From NCBI GenBank assembly GCA_004213835.1, contig SHAE01000006.1, forward strand, positions 1 to 38,839: DNA of 38,839 nucleotides, read 5' to 3'. Source of the DNA: OM182 bacterium. Its GTDB lineage: Bacteria; Pseudomonadota; Gammaproteobacteria; Pseudomonadales; Azotimanducaceae. Made by a program: the position numbers and the translations under genes. Positions 1-7,919 of this stretch are shown here, piece by piece. The notes under the pieces were generated by a model, which ran no database searches, was not told the DNA's origin, and saw nothing but the letters and a program-made list of their open reading frames with translations. Position 1 is the stretch's first letter, and each line of letters opens with the position of its first letter.

Positions 1-1418
1 CCCTGTTCAGCAGCGTCGATGGCCAGTTGGGCGAGGTAGTTGCGCGGTACATAGAGCGGATTTGTGCGATTCATCAGCTGCGCTCGCGGGCTATGGGACT
101 GGTTTTGCTGCTCCGCGGTATGCAGATAGTCGCTCAGCCACTGCTGCGTCTGTTGCCGCAGCGCCTGGCTGATTTGTCTTGGCGCGTAGTAAGCGTCCTG
201 CAAAAATACTGCGTCGGTGGTTGGATCTTTGACGTCGGCCAAGTGGCGAAAGAACAGGGTCATATCGGTTTCGGTCTCGGTGAGCAATTGCAGTAATCGG
301 TTGGTCAGATCAGCATCATAAGTTGGCAGGCCCAGCTTATTAGCCATCATGTTTTGCCACTGGTGTTCATAGGTCGTTGCGTAGTTGCCTAATATTTCTT
401 CTAGCGGCTTGCTCTCTTTTACCAGCGGGTAAAGGGCGTTAGCCAACTGCAGCAAATTCCACTGGGCAATGGCGGGTTGTTGAGCGAAGCGGTAGCGTCT
501 TTGACCGGCGTCGGTCGTATTGGGTGTCCAGTCCGGGTCGAAACCCTCCAGCCAACCGTAGGGACCATAGTCAATGGTCTCGCCAAGAATCGATAAGTTG
601 TCGGTGTTCATTACGCCGTGCACGAAGCCGACGCGCATCCACTGAACCATTAGTGTCGCTGTGCGCTGGCACACGCGCGCAAACCACGCTAAGTAACGCT
701 CGATTGGATCTTGGTGCGCTGTTGCGATGGCAGGAAATTCTCGTTCAATTACGAAGTTGGTAAAGGTCTCCAGAAGTTCTGTCTCTTGGCGGGCAGCCAG
801 CATCTGAAAGTGACCGAAGCGCACAAAGGATGAGCTCACGCGGCAAACCACCGCGCCGGGTTCGAGCGCGGGATGGCCGTCATAAAGCATGTCACGCATG
901 ACTTGCTCGCCAGTGCCAATGAGCGATAGCGCTCGCGTCGTTGGCACCCCCAAATGAAACATCGCTTCGGAACAAACGTATTCGCGTAGCGACGAACGCA
1001 GCACGGCCAGTCCATCCGCCGTGCGCGAGTAAGGTGTCTCGCCTGCACCCTTAAGCTGTAGCATCAAGTGGCCGGTTGCGGTTTTCACCTCGCCTAAATT
1101 GATGGCTCGTCCGTCACCGAGCTGCCCGGCCCAGTTGCCAAACTGATGCCCGCCGTAGCAGGTAGCGTGGGCATCCATGCCGGGCAACAGCTTATTGCCG
1201 GCAAAAACCTGCAAAAAATCCTCACTCCCGCGATCGGCCTCGCTCAGCCCAAGGAGCTGGGCAACCTGTGCCGAGCTATGGATAAGGTAGGGAGCGGCTA
1301 CGGTGGTTGGTTCAACGCGAGAAAAAAGCGCGCCGCGCACCTGTCTGCGCTCGCTGCCGCTTTGTGAGTCGGCGGGCAAATCGCGGGTAAAGGCGTTGTC
1401 GAAAACCAGTGATTGCAT
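1..1418 (-). CDS. selO: SelO/YdiU protein adenylyltransferase (C-terminus cut by window edge)
   Basis: This is a pseudokinase-fold enzyme that moves AMP from ATP onto Ser/Thr/Tyr of target proteins, a role linked in the family to redox homeostasis. About 472 codons lie in the window, starting at ATG 1418 with AAGGA about 11 nt upstream. The family is usually about 480-520 residues, so only the extreme C-terminus is missing. Family hallmarks seen are QLKGAGETPYSR near residue 121 (ATP-binding Lys123), HPALEPGAVVCRVSSSFVRFGHF-like text in the middle, and HGVMNTDN near residue 265, which holds the metal-binding Asn/Asp, followed by IDYGPYGW. It is transcribed divergently from the P450 gene. The C-terminal cysteine found in some homologues cannot be checked because that end is outside the window. 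Identification is firm; physiological targets are unknown. Confidence 0.95.
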   Translation of the reverse strand, partial: MQSLVFDNAFTRDLPADSQSGSERRQVRGALFSRVEPTTVAAPYLIHSSAQVAQLLGLSEADRGSEDFLQVFAGNKLLPGMDAHATCYGGHQFGNWAGQLGDGRAINLGEVKTATGHLMLQLKGAGETPYSRTADGLAVLRSSLREYVCSEAMFHLGVPTTRALSLIGTGEQVMRDMLYDGHPALEPGAVVCRVSSSFVRFGHFQMLAARQETELLETFTNFVIEREFPAIATAHQDPIERYLAWFARVCQRTATLMVQWMRVGFVHGVMNTDNLSILGETIDYGPYGWLEGFDPDWTPNTTDAGQRRYRFAQQPAIAQWNLLQLANALYPLVKESKPLEEILGNYATTYEHQWQNMMANKLGLPTYDADLTNRLLQLLTETETDMTLFFRHLADVKDPTTDAVFLQDAYYAPRQISQALRQQTQQWLSDYLHTAEQQNQSHSPRAQLMNRTNPLYVPRNYLAQLAIDAAEQ

Positions 1419-1550
1419 CGTTTTGTTGGTTCCTTAATAACCCGCACAGGGTAATGCCTCGTTCTTGCTAACTCGACCTATTTACGCCGACGACTTCACC
1501 TTTATACCCTCGCCTCGTGGGGGTTCTGAGTGTATGTTTTGAATCATCCA

Positions 1551-1557
1551 AAGGAGG
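1551..1557 (+). promoter_or_regulatory. Strong ribosome binding site for the P450 gene
   Basis: AAGGAGG lies 5 nt before ATG 1563. It fixes that start in preference to an in-frame ATG at 1530, which has no Shine-Dalgarno sequence and would add 11 unconserved residues. Confidence 0.85.
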
Positions 1558-1562
1558 AAATC

Positions 1563-2801
1563 ATGTCCGAAGCAGTTGCCACACAAGCATTCGATGCTCA
1601 CGCCACCGCGCTGGAAGATTTTGATGTCAGCAGCGCAAAACTCATGCAGTCCGACCAACACTGGGACTACTTCGCACGACTGCGCGATGAAGCACCCGTG
1701 CACTACTGCAAGGACAGTATGTTCGGGCCTTATTGGTCGATCACACGCTTTGCCGACATTATGGAAATCGAAAAGAACTGGCAGGACTTTTCCTCAGACC
1801 TTGGCATTACGCTGGGTGATCGGCCCGAAGATTTTTCGACGCCGAACTTTATCGGCATGGATCCGCCGAAGCACGACCAGCAGCGTCAAACGGTGCAAGG
1901 CGTGGTTGCCCCCATGAATCTCAAGCAAATGGAGTCCTTGATTCGTCAACGCGCGGTCAACATTTTGGAATCTTTGCCGGTAGGTGAAACGTTTAACTGG
2001 GTTGATCTTGTTTCGGTGGAACTGACCACGCAAATGCTCGCCACCATCTTCGACTTTCCATTCGAGGATCGCTACAAGCTCACCTATTGGTCGGATATGG
2101 CGACCTCTGGCGAGCTAGGCGGTGGCCCAACGCCTGAGGCTGAACGACGAGCGGCACTGCTGGAGTGCTTGGAGTACTTCACTAAGCTGCGCGAGAAGCG
2201 CGGCAACGAGCCCCCTAAGATTGACCTGCTGTCTATGCTGGCCCACGGCAAAGATACGCAAAACATGCCGCCCATGGAGTTCTTAGGCAACTTGGTGCTG
2301 CTCATTGTTGGTGGCAACGACACCACACGCAATTCGATTTCTGGTGGTGTGCTGGCGCTCAACCAAAACCCCGGCGAGTACGACAAGCTGCGAGCCGATC
2401 ATTCACTGATACCCAACATGGTCTCCGAGATTATTCGCTGGCAAACGCCGCTGGCCTTCATGCGTCGCACGGTCACACGCGATCTGGAATTTCGTGGCCA
2501 GCAGATGCGCAAGGGTGACAAGCTAGCCATGTGGTATGTCTCGGGTAATCGCGATGAGCGTGTCATCCCTGACCCAGATCGATTTTGGATCGATCGACCG
2601 AATGCGCGGCATCATTTGTCTTTTGGTTTTGGGCTGCATCGCTGCATGGGTAATCGTCTTGCAGAAATGCAGCTACGGGTGCTTTGGGAAGAAATCATGC
2701 AGCGCTTCTCCTTCGTTGAAGTGGTGGGCGAGCCGGAACGAGTGCAGTCGAGTTTTGTGCGCGGCTACGCGAGTTTGCCGGTGAAACTGCACGCGGTTTA
2801 G
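1563..2801 (+). CDS. Cytochrome P450, CYP153-like (terminal alkane / fatty-acid hydroxylase family)
   Basis: The product is a 412-residue soluble bacterial P450. All signatures are intact: I-helix GGNDTT (G250-T255), ExxR in the K-helix (E289-R292), and heme loop FGFGLHRCMG with the axial Cys361. Several stretches are typical of the CYP153 family as I know it: HYCKDSMFGPYWS, MDPPKHD, GGNDTTRNS, MWYVSGNRD and CMGNRLAEMQLR. CYP153 enzymes hydroxylate the terminal carbon of alkanes, fatty acids or terpenoids. They need a 2Fe-2S ferredoxin and a ferredoxin reductase, and neither is encoded in this window. An SDR and a transporter follow on the same strand, so the product alcohol may be oxidised by the neighbour (inference). 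Subfamily and substrate are not determinable here. Confidence 0.93.
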   Translation: MSEAVATQAFDAHATALEDFDVSSAKLMQSDQHWDYFARLRDEAPVHYCKDSMFGPYWSITRFADIMEIEKNWQDFSSDLGITLGDRPEDFSTPNFIGMDPPKHDQQRQTVQGVVAPMNLKQMESLIRQRAVNILESLPVGETFNWVDLVSVELTTQMLATIFDFPFEDRYKLTYWSDMATSGELGGGPTPEAERRAALLECLEYFTKLREKRGNEPPKIDLLSMLAHGKDTQNMPPMEFLGNLVLLIVGGNDTTRNSISGGVLALNQNPGEYDKLRADHSLIPNMVSEIIRWQTPLAFMRRTVTRDLEFRGQQMRKGDKLAMWYVSGNRDERVIPDPDRFWIDRPNARHHLSFGFGLHRCMGNRLAEMQLRVLWEEIMQRFSFVEVVGEPERVQSSFVRGYASLPVKLHAV

Positions 2802-2901
2802 CTGCAAAAAGAAAAGCGCCCGGATATAAAGACAAGACCCAAGTGCCCCTTTGATTAGGGGTGAGTGTTACCGCATTGGGCAGAGGGGAGAGGGAAGAGA
2901 A

Positions 2902-3678
2902 ATGTCGCTATCGCAATTGAGTCGGTCCATCGAAGGGCTGGTAGCAGTCGTCACAGGAGCCGGTAGTGGCATGGGCGCGGCCACGGCCAAACTGTTTGCG
3001 GACCAAGGTGCCAAGGTCGCTGCCTTGGATATCAATGCCGCGAGTGTTGCCGCCGTGGTTGATGAAATCACTGCCGCCGGCAAAACGGCTCATGCATGGA
3101 CCCTTGATCTGTCTGATAGGGATGCCATTGGACAGGTGATCGGCGACATAGCCGCACATTTCGGCGGCATCGACCTACTGATTAATAACGCGGGTATTTC
3201 TGTACCGGCGCCAATTGATGGCGACGGCTATGAGGAGGCCTGGGCTACATCCTTATCGGTACTGCTTACCGCGCAACATCGCACCATCAGAGCCGCGCTG
3301 GTACACCTGCGCCAGTCGAGCAATCCGCGCATCGTCAACATCGCCTCTACCGAAGGCCTAGGCGCGACTAAGGGCGGTAGTCCCTACACCGCGGCCAAGC
3401 ACGGCGTCATAGGTTTGACTCGATCTCTGGCTGTCGAACTCGGTGGAGAGGGTATTACCGTTAACTGCATCTGTCCGGGGCCAATCAAAACCGGCATGAC
3501 GCAAGCGATTCCCGATGAACAAAAACAGATTTACGCGCGTCGTCGAGTCGCGCTCAAACGCTATGCCGAGCCAGAAGAAGTGGCGCATGGCTCCCTTAAT
3601 TTTTGCTTACCGTCTTCCAGCTTTATGACCGGTACTGCCTTGCCTGTGGATGGTGGACTGACGATTAAGAATGCGTAG
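2902..3678 (+). CDS. Short-chain dehydrogenase/reductase (FabG-like)
   Basis: The product is a 258-residue classical SDR with a Rossmann fold. The NAD(P)-binding TGAGSGMG starts at residue 18, NNAG follows in strand beta-4, and the catalytic triad is Ser in NIAST, then Tyr and Lys in SPYTAAK (about S132, Y145, K149). The C-terminal PGPIKTGM and VDGG are usual for the class. ATG 2902 is chosen because GAGAGGGAAGAG precedes it; the upstream in-frame TTG at 2851 lacks a ribosome binding site. It lies 100 nt after the P450 and 33 nt before the symporter, all on the plus strand, which suggests one transcript. Oxidation of a P450-made alcohol, or the 3-hydroxyacyl-CoA step of beta-oxidation, would both fit. 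The substrate is unknown. Confidence 0.9.
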   Translation: MSLSQLSRSIEGLVAVVTGAGSGMGAATAKLFADQGAKVAALDINAASVAAVVDEITAAGKTAHAWTLDLSDRDAIGQVIGDIAAHFGGIDLLINNAGISVPAPIDGDGYEEAWATSLSVLLTAQHRTIRAALVHLRQSSNPRIVNIASTEGLGATKGGSPYTAAKHGVIGLTRSLAVELGGEGITVNCICPGPIKTGMTQAIPDEQKQIYARRRVALKRYAEPEEVAHGSLNFCLPSSSFMTGTALPVDGGLTIKNA

Positions 3679-3711
3679 CGGGTTGTTGTCCTGCCATCTG
3701 AGGTACGCATC

Positions 3712-5115
3712 GTGAGTCAAAGCACCGACAAAGTTTCCTGGTCGACTACCCTAGCTTTTGGCGCGCCTGCCATTGGTGCGGGCTACATGTATCTGATTCT
3801 TGCCTTGTACGTGATGAAGTTCTCCACGGACGTGTTGCTGATTGCCCCGGCGGTGATGGGGGCCATATTCAGCCTATCGCGCATCTGGGATGCCATTTCA
3901 GATCCCTTGGCGGGCTACCTCAGTGACCGAACCACCTTTCGCCTCGGTCGTCGCCGCACTTGGATTTTGGCCAGCTGCATTCCCATTTCGATTGGCTTCT
4001 ACGCGGTGTTCGCACCGCCGTTTTCCATGCAGGGCGCCGACCTAACGCTGTGGATGACGATTGCCATCGTCGGGTTTTACTCCGCAATGACGCTGTTCTT
4101 TGTGCCGCATATGGCGCTGGGGGCAGAGCTATCGGTGGACTATCACGAGCGCAGCCGGCTGTTTGGCGTACGCCATATTTTCTACACCCTCGGCTCAATT
4201 CTTTCCCTAGGTGCCATGTACCTGCTCATCAACGAAGAGTTCGCCGAGGGCGGCAACGTTCGTCTGATGGCGCGTGAACAGGCTCTTGTCGCCATTGCGA
4301 TCATGGTGGTGCTGGTGATTTATGCCGTCGTCATGTTGCGCGAGCGACCGGAGTTTCAAAATCGCCAGCAGGGCGGGCCACTGCAAGCCTTTACGGATAT
4401 CTGGGGCAACCCCCACGCTAAACTGCTTATTATCGTGACGTTTATTGAATATGTGGGCAGCGCAGCAATCGCAGCGTTGACCCTATACATCTCTCAGTAT
4501 GTGGTTGGTGCGCCGGCCATGGCGCCGCTGATTATTCTTGCCTACATGATTCCTTCTACGGTGTTCGTGCCGCTGTGGATACCGCTGTCGAAACGTTTTG
4601 GCAAGATCAGGGTGTGGATGTTCGGCATGATCCTCACTGGGCTATCTTTTGGCGGCATGTTCTCGCTGCCCTTTATCGATAGCGTCGAGCAGCGTCTCTT
4701 TTGGATTATCGTGCTGGCTGCCTTTGCGGGATTGGCGGCAGGCTGTGGCGGCACCCTTGGGCCGTCGGTGCAAGGTGATGTGATCGACTACGACGAGTAC
4801 AAAACCGGTGAACGCAAGGAAGGCTCGTACTTTGCGGCATGGAACTTTGTCCATAAAAGTGCCCTAGGCGTAATGCTGCTGCTCACCGGGTTTGTGCTGG
4901 ATTTTGCCGGCTTCATGCCCAATGTTGAGCAGACCATGCAGGTGAAAATCGCCATGGTCAGTCTGTATGGACTGTTCCCCTTGGTGTGCTACACCGTCGG
5001 CGCGATTTTATTCAGCCGCTTTTCGCTGGATGAAAAAGCCTATGAGGTAATTCGCACCGAGCTAGACGCTCGGCGCGCTAAGGCGGCGGAAGAAGCCGAC
5101 GCTACCGCCCAGTAA
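3712..5115 (+). CDS. GPH-family (MelB-type) MFS cation symporter
   Basis: The product is a 467-residue inner-membrane protein with about 12 hydrophobic helices. The glycoside-pentoside-hexuronide:cation symporter signature is present in the first cytoplasmic loop: RIWDAISDPLAGYLSDRT followed by RLGRRRTW. The second half carries GDVIDYDEYKTGERKEGSYF, also typical of GPH members. The start is GTG 3712 with TGAGGT about 8 nt upstream. Substrates of GPH members near catabolic clusters in marine Proteobacteria are often not sugars, so uptake of the P450 pathway substrate is possible but unproven. Its last 14 nt overlap the 3' end of the convergent crotonase gene. Confidence 0.88.
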   Translation: MSQSTDKVSWSTTLAFGAPAIGAGYMYLILALYVMKFSTDVLLIAPAVMGAIFSLSRIWDAISDPLAGYLSDRTTFRLGRRRTWILASCIPISIGFYAVFAPPFSMQGADLTLWMTIAIVGFYSAMTLFFVPHMALGAELSVDYHERSRLFGVRHIFYTLGSILSLGAMYLLINEEFAEGGNVRLMAREQALVAIAIMVVLVIYAVVMLRERPEFQNRQQGGPLQAFTDIWGNPHAKLLIIVTFIEYVGSAAIAALTLYISQYVVGAPAMAPLIILAYMIPSTVFVPLWIPLSKRFGKIRVWMFGMILTGLSFGGMFSLPFIDSVEQRLFWIIVLAAFAGLAAGCGGTLGPSVQGDVIDYDEYKTGERKEGSYFAAWNFVHKSALGVMLLLTGFVLDFAGFMPNVEQTMQVKIAMVSLYGLFPLVCYTVGAILFSRFSLDEKAYEVIRTELDARRAKAAEEADATAQ

Positions 5116-5893
5116 AGTTACCGGGGCGTCGCTCCGCCACCGCTTTCACACCTTCGCGATGATCGGCGGTTTGCTGCAGGCGATGCTGCTCCAGAAATTC
5201 GTGATCGGTCTGGGTCTTCACTGCGGCTGACAGGCCGTCACGCATGGTTGCGCGTACCGAGGCCACAGCCAGCGGTGCATTTTCTGCAATTTCTGCGGCC
5301 AGCTTTATCGCCTCGGCGCGCAGATTTTCTTTATCCGTGAGCACGTCGGCGAGGCCCATTTCATAGGCTTGCTCGCCGGTAATGCGGCGACCGGTCAAAA
5401 ACAGCATGTGGGCTTTTTGCTTGCCTATGAGGCGCGCTAACGTGTGGGTAAGGCCGAAGCCAGGATGAAAACCAAGCTTGACGAAGTTAGCGGTGAAGCG
5501 TGCCTCTGGGCAGACCACGCGGAAGTCCGGCATGACCGCAAGGCCAAAGCCGCCACCGACGGCGGCGCCCTGTACGGCTGCAACCACAGGAATGTTGGTG
5601 TCGAATAAGCGCACCGCGGCGGCGTACAGCGGATTGCCTGCTTCGACTTTGCGATCAGCGCGTTCTTCGTTACCAGAGGCACTGCCGAAGTTATTGCCCG
5701 CACAAAAGTGTTTACCCTCGCTGCAGAGCACGACAGCGCGCACATCGTCACTAGCCTCCATTTTGCCAAAGGCATCGGCCAGGTCGCTGATCATTTGGGT
5801 ATCAAAAAAGTTGTTTGGTCCGCGCTGGATTTCCACCACCGCGACGTAGTTTTCAATGGTGATGCCGAGACCGTCGTAATTCATATCCAGCAT
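5102..5893 (-). CDS. Crotonase-superfamily protein (enoyl-CoA hydratase/isomerase-like) lacking both usual catalytic Glu
   Basis: The product has 263 residues and the crotonase fold. Oxyanion-hole elements are present: KHFCAGNN near residues 61-68 and AAVGGGFG near 111-117. The two hydratase acids, Glu144 and Glu164 in rat mitochondrial enoyl-CoA hydratase, align here with Gly117 (GGGFGLA instead of GGGCELA) and Phe137 (ARFTANF instead of AQFAQPE). A normal syn-hydration mechanism is therefore unlikely. Isomerase, thioesterase-like or other crotonase chemistry should be considered. ATG 5893 follows GGGGAGAGGA closely. It is 15 nt downstream of the DUF6580 membrane gene, so the two are probably co-transcribed. 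The 3' end overlaps the symporter gene by 14 nt. Confidence 0.85.
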   Translation of the reverse strand: MLDMNYDGLGITIENYVAVVEIQRGPNNFFDTQMISDLADAFGKMEASDDVRAVVLCSEGKHFCAGNNFGSASGNEERADRKVEAGNPLYAAAVRLFDTNIPVVAAVQGAAVGGGFGLAVMPDFRVVCPEARFTANFVKLGFHPGFGLTHTLARLIGKQKAHMLFLTGRRITGEQAYEMGLADVLTDKENLRAEAIKLAAEIAENAPLAVASVRATMRDGLSAAVKTQTDHEFLEQHRLQQTADHREGVKAVAERRPGNFTGR

Positions 5894-5908
5894 GTTGTCC
5901 TCTCCCCG

Positions 5909-6451
5909 TTATCGGTTGGGCAAGGGCACCCAACGCTCGAGAATGAACAATAAGCCGTGCACTGCGCCAAAGGCAACGGCGCCGAAAATCAGGTTGGCAG
6001 CGATACCGCGCAGCAGAAAGGGTATGCCCGCCGCGTAGCAGCTTATCCAACCAGCGACGGTGCTTGGGTAGTAGCCCGCTGCCAGCGGAGCGGCATTGCT
6101 GATGAGATAGAAAATCACTGCACTGATTACCGCAGCGCCACCAATGCGCAGCACGCGCACCCGCGCCAGTATGGGTATGACGCCAGCCGCGCTTACCAGA
6201 TGTGCGATGTAGACCAATGCCATGGAGGCGATACCGTAGGTGCCAATGATCACATCCACGGTGGCGACGCTGACCAGTACCGGCAACGGCACAAGGTGCC
6301 TCGGCAGATAGGCGGCGGCGAGCATGCCGATCGCCCCCACCGTCGACATGCCGGCGGGGTGGGGTAGCAGGTGCGACGAGGCGCCAACCACACACAGTGC
6401 CAAGGCAATTAACCAGGGTTTGGTATCAAAAGAGGGCGCAGTCATTGGCAT
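5909..6451 (-). CDS. DUF6580-like integral membrane protein
   Basis: The product is a 180-residue, very hydrophobic protein with about five membrane segments (roughly residues 13-30, 38-52, 57-75, 84-118 and 140-170). Conserved-looking features are HPAGMSTVGAIG near 32, VSVATVDVIIGTYG near 61 and SNAAPLAAGYYPSTVAGW near 117. From memory these match DUF6580, a family of small membrane proteins sometimes compared with ECF-transporter S components. The function is unknown. ATG 6451 has TTGGAGGT about 8 nt upstream. A 180-codon open frame in another register of the same strand (5853-6395) is rich in Arg/His and is not a gene. It lies 15 nt before the crotonase gene, forming a likely two-gene operon. 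Confidence 0.75.
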   Translation of the reverse strand: MPMTAPSFDTKPWLIALALCVVGASSHLLPHPAGMSTVGAIGMLAAAYLPRHLVPLPVLVSVATVDVIIGTYGIASMALVYIAHLVSAAGVIPILARVRVLRIGGAAVISAVIFYLISNAAPLAAGYYPSTVAGWISCYAAGIPFLLRGIAANLIFGAVAFGAVHGLLFILERWVPLPNR

Positions 6452-6629
6452 GGGGGGTTACCTCCAAGTCTTTATATGAGACCAACTATAGTAGCTGCGC
6501 CACAGTTTGTACCTGCAAGTCCTGCAACAAGCTTATGAGATTGATAACCAGTTCCCTTGCTAGGGCATCAATGCGTCACATGCGGTGGGTTATAGTGAGG
6601 GTTTGGTTCGGGGAGAGTGGGCAAGCAAG

Positions 6630-7886
6630 ATGGCGAGTCGCGACATCTATTCCGTGTTGGCTGTGCCCAATTTCCGTTGGTTATGGGTGGGCAGCCTAGG
6701 CTCGTCGTTTGCGATGAACATGCAAATGATCGCCCGCGGATGGTTTGTTTACGATTTGACGTCATCGGCCATGGATCTGGCCTGGGTGACACTGTCCTTC
6801 ATGTTGCCCTCTGTACTGTTCTCTCTGTACGGCGGTGTACTGGCTGATCGTCTGCCGAAACGCAAGTTGATCGTCTTTGCCCAAAGTCTTAATGCCATTG
6901 CCACGCTGGTCATGGCGTGGATCATCTTTTCAGGCACGGTGGTGTTCTGGGATTTCATTTGGTTCGGCTTTTTCAATGGCAGCATCTTGGCGTTGTCCAT
7001 GCCCGCGCGGCAGGCTTTCGTGCCAGAACTCATACCCCAACCCCTAATTTTCACAGCCATGGCGCTAAATACCACCGGCTGGAATTTGTCGCGCATTGTT
7101 GGCCCAGCTCTGGCGGGGTTGTTGATTGCTTGGCTGGCCGACGGCGACAAACAATCGGCCTTCGGCGTGGGTGTGGTCTATCTGGTGATTGCTGGGCTTT
7201 ATTTAAGCTCCGCCCTGACCACGCTACTGGTCAATGTGCCCGGCGATTCCTCGCAGAGTCGTCGCGACGGCACCTATAACGAAATGCGTGAGGGCCTAGC
7301 CTACGTGTTTGCGCAACCGCGCATTTTTGCACTGCTGCTGCTGTCTATTATTCCGTTTTTGTTTGGCATGCCGCTGAACACGCTGCTGCCTGCGTTTAAC
7401 CAAGATGTCCTTGGCGGACATGCTGACAGCCTAGGTATTTTGGTTTCCGCCATGGGCGGCGGTGCCATCATCGGATCGATGATGATGGCCGCCATGGGTG
7501 ACATGCGGCGTAAGGGTCGGTGGCTGGTCATCAGTAGCCTCGCTTGGGCGGGGGCCACAGCGGCCTTCGGCATCACCGGCGATGTCGCCTTGGCCATGCT
7601 CGCAATCGCGTTGATCGGTTTGGTGAGCGCCTGGAATATGTCACTCAATCGTGGACTGCTGCAGCATACGGTAGACGCTCACATGCGCGGGCGTATCATG
7701 AGCATCGACATGATGTTTCATGGCCTGATGCCGTTGGGTGTATTTCCCATCAGTTGGGTGGCCGAACACTACGGTGTGGGCACAGCGCTATTGGTCAGCG
7801 GTATCGCTTTTGCCGGCATGATCGTGCTGTCGATGGTGTTGTCGCCAGCGGTAAGAGCCATGACGAGGGATGCACGCGCACAGTAG
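6630..7886 (+). CDS. MFS transporter, EntS/MFS_3-type exporter
   Basis: The product is a 418-residue inner-membrane protein with 11-12 predicted helices. The N-terminal pattern VPNFRWLWVGSLGSSFA, then ARGWFVYDLT and GGVLADRLPKRKL, is typical of the MFS_3 group that includes the enterobactin exporter EntS and many drug or metabolite efflux pumps. The central loop MREGLAYVFAQPRI is also typical. ATG 6630 is preferred, with GGGGAGAG about 11 nt upstream; in-frame GTG 6585 would add 15 residues. It is divergent from the DUF6580 gene and 33 nt upstream of the amidohydrolase, suggesting co-transcription. The substrate is unknown. Confidence 0.87.
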   Translation: MASRDIYSVLAVPNFRWLWVGSLGSSFAMNMQMIARGWFVYDLTSSAMDLAWVTLSFMLPSVLFSLYGGVLADRLPKRKLIVFAQSLNAIATLVMAWIIFSGTVVFWDFIWFGFFNGSILALSMPARQAFVPELIPQPLIFTAMALNTTGWNLSRIVGPALAGLLIAWLADGDKQSAFGVGVVYLVIAGLYLSSALTTLLVNVPGDSSQSRRDGTYNEMREGLAYVFAQPRIFALLLLSIIPFLFGMPLNTLLPAFNQDVLGGHADSLGILVSAMGGGAIIGSMMMAAMGDMRRKGRWLVISSLAWAGATAAFGITGDVALAMLAIALIGLVSAWNMSLNRGLLQHTVDAHMRGRIMSIDMMFHGLMPLGVFPISWVAEHYGVGTALLVSGIAFAGMIVLSMVLSPAVRAMTRDARAQ

Positions 7887-7919
7887 CGCTTGGCGAAAAA
7901 ATAACAGTAGGTAACGACC

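Noticed and set aside
2846-2861. Small hairpin CCCCT-AGGGG between the P450 and the SDR
   Set aside because: The stem is only 5 bp without a T-run, too weak to call a terminator between likely co-transcribed genes.
5853-6395. 180-codon minus-strand frame overlapping the DUF6580 gene
   Set aside because: It is rich in Arg, His and Cys with no domain. The alternative frame gives a coherent membrane protein with a good ribosome binding site.
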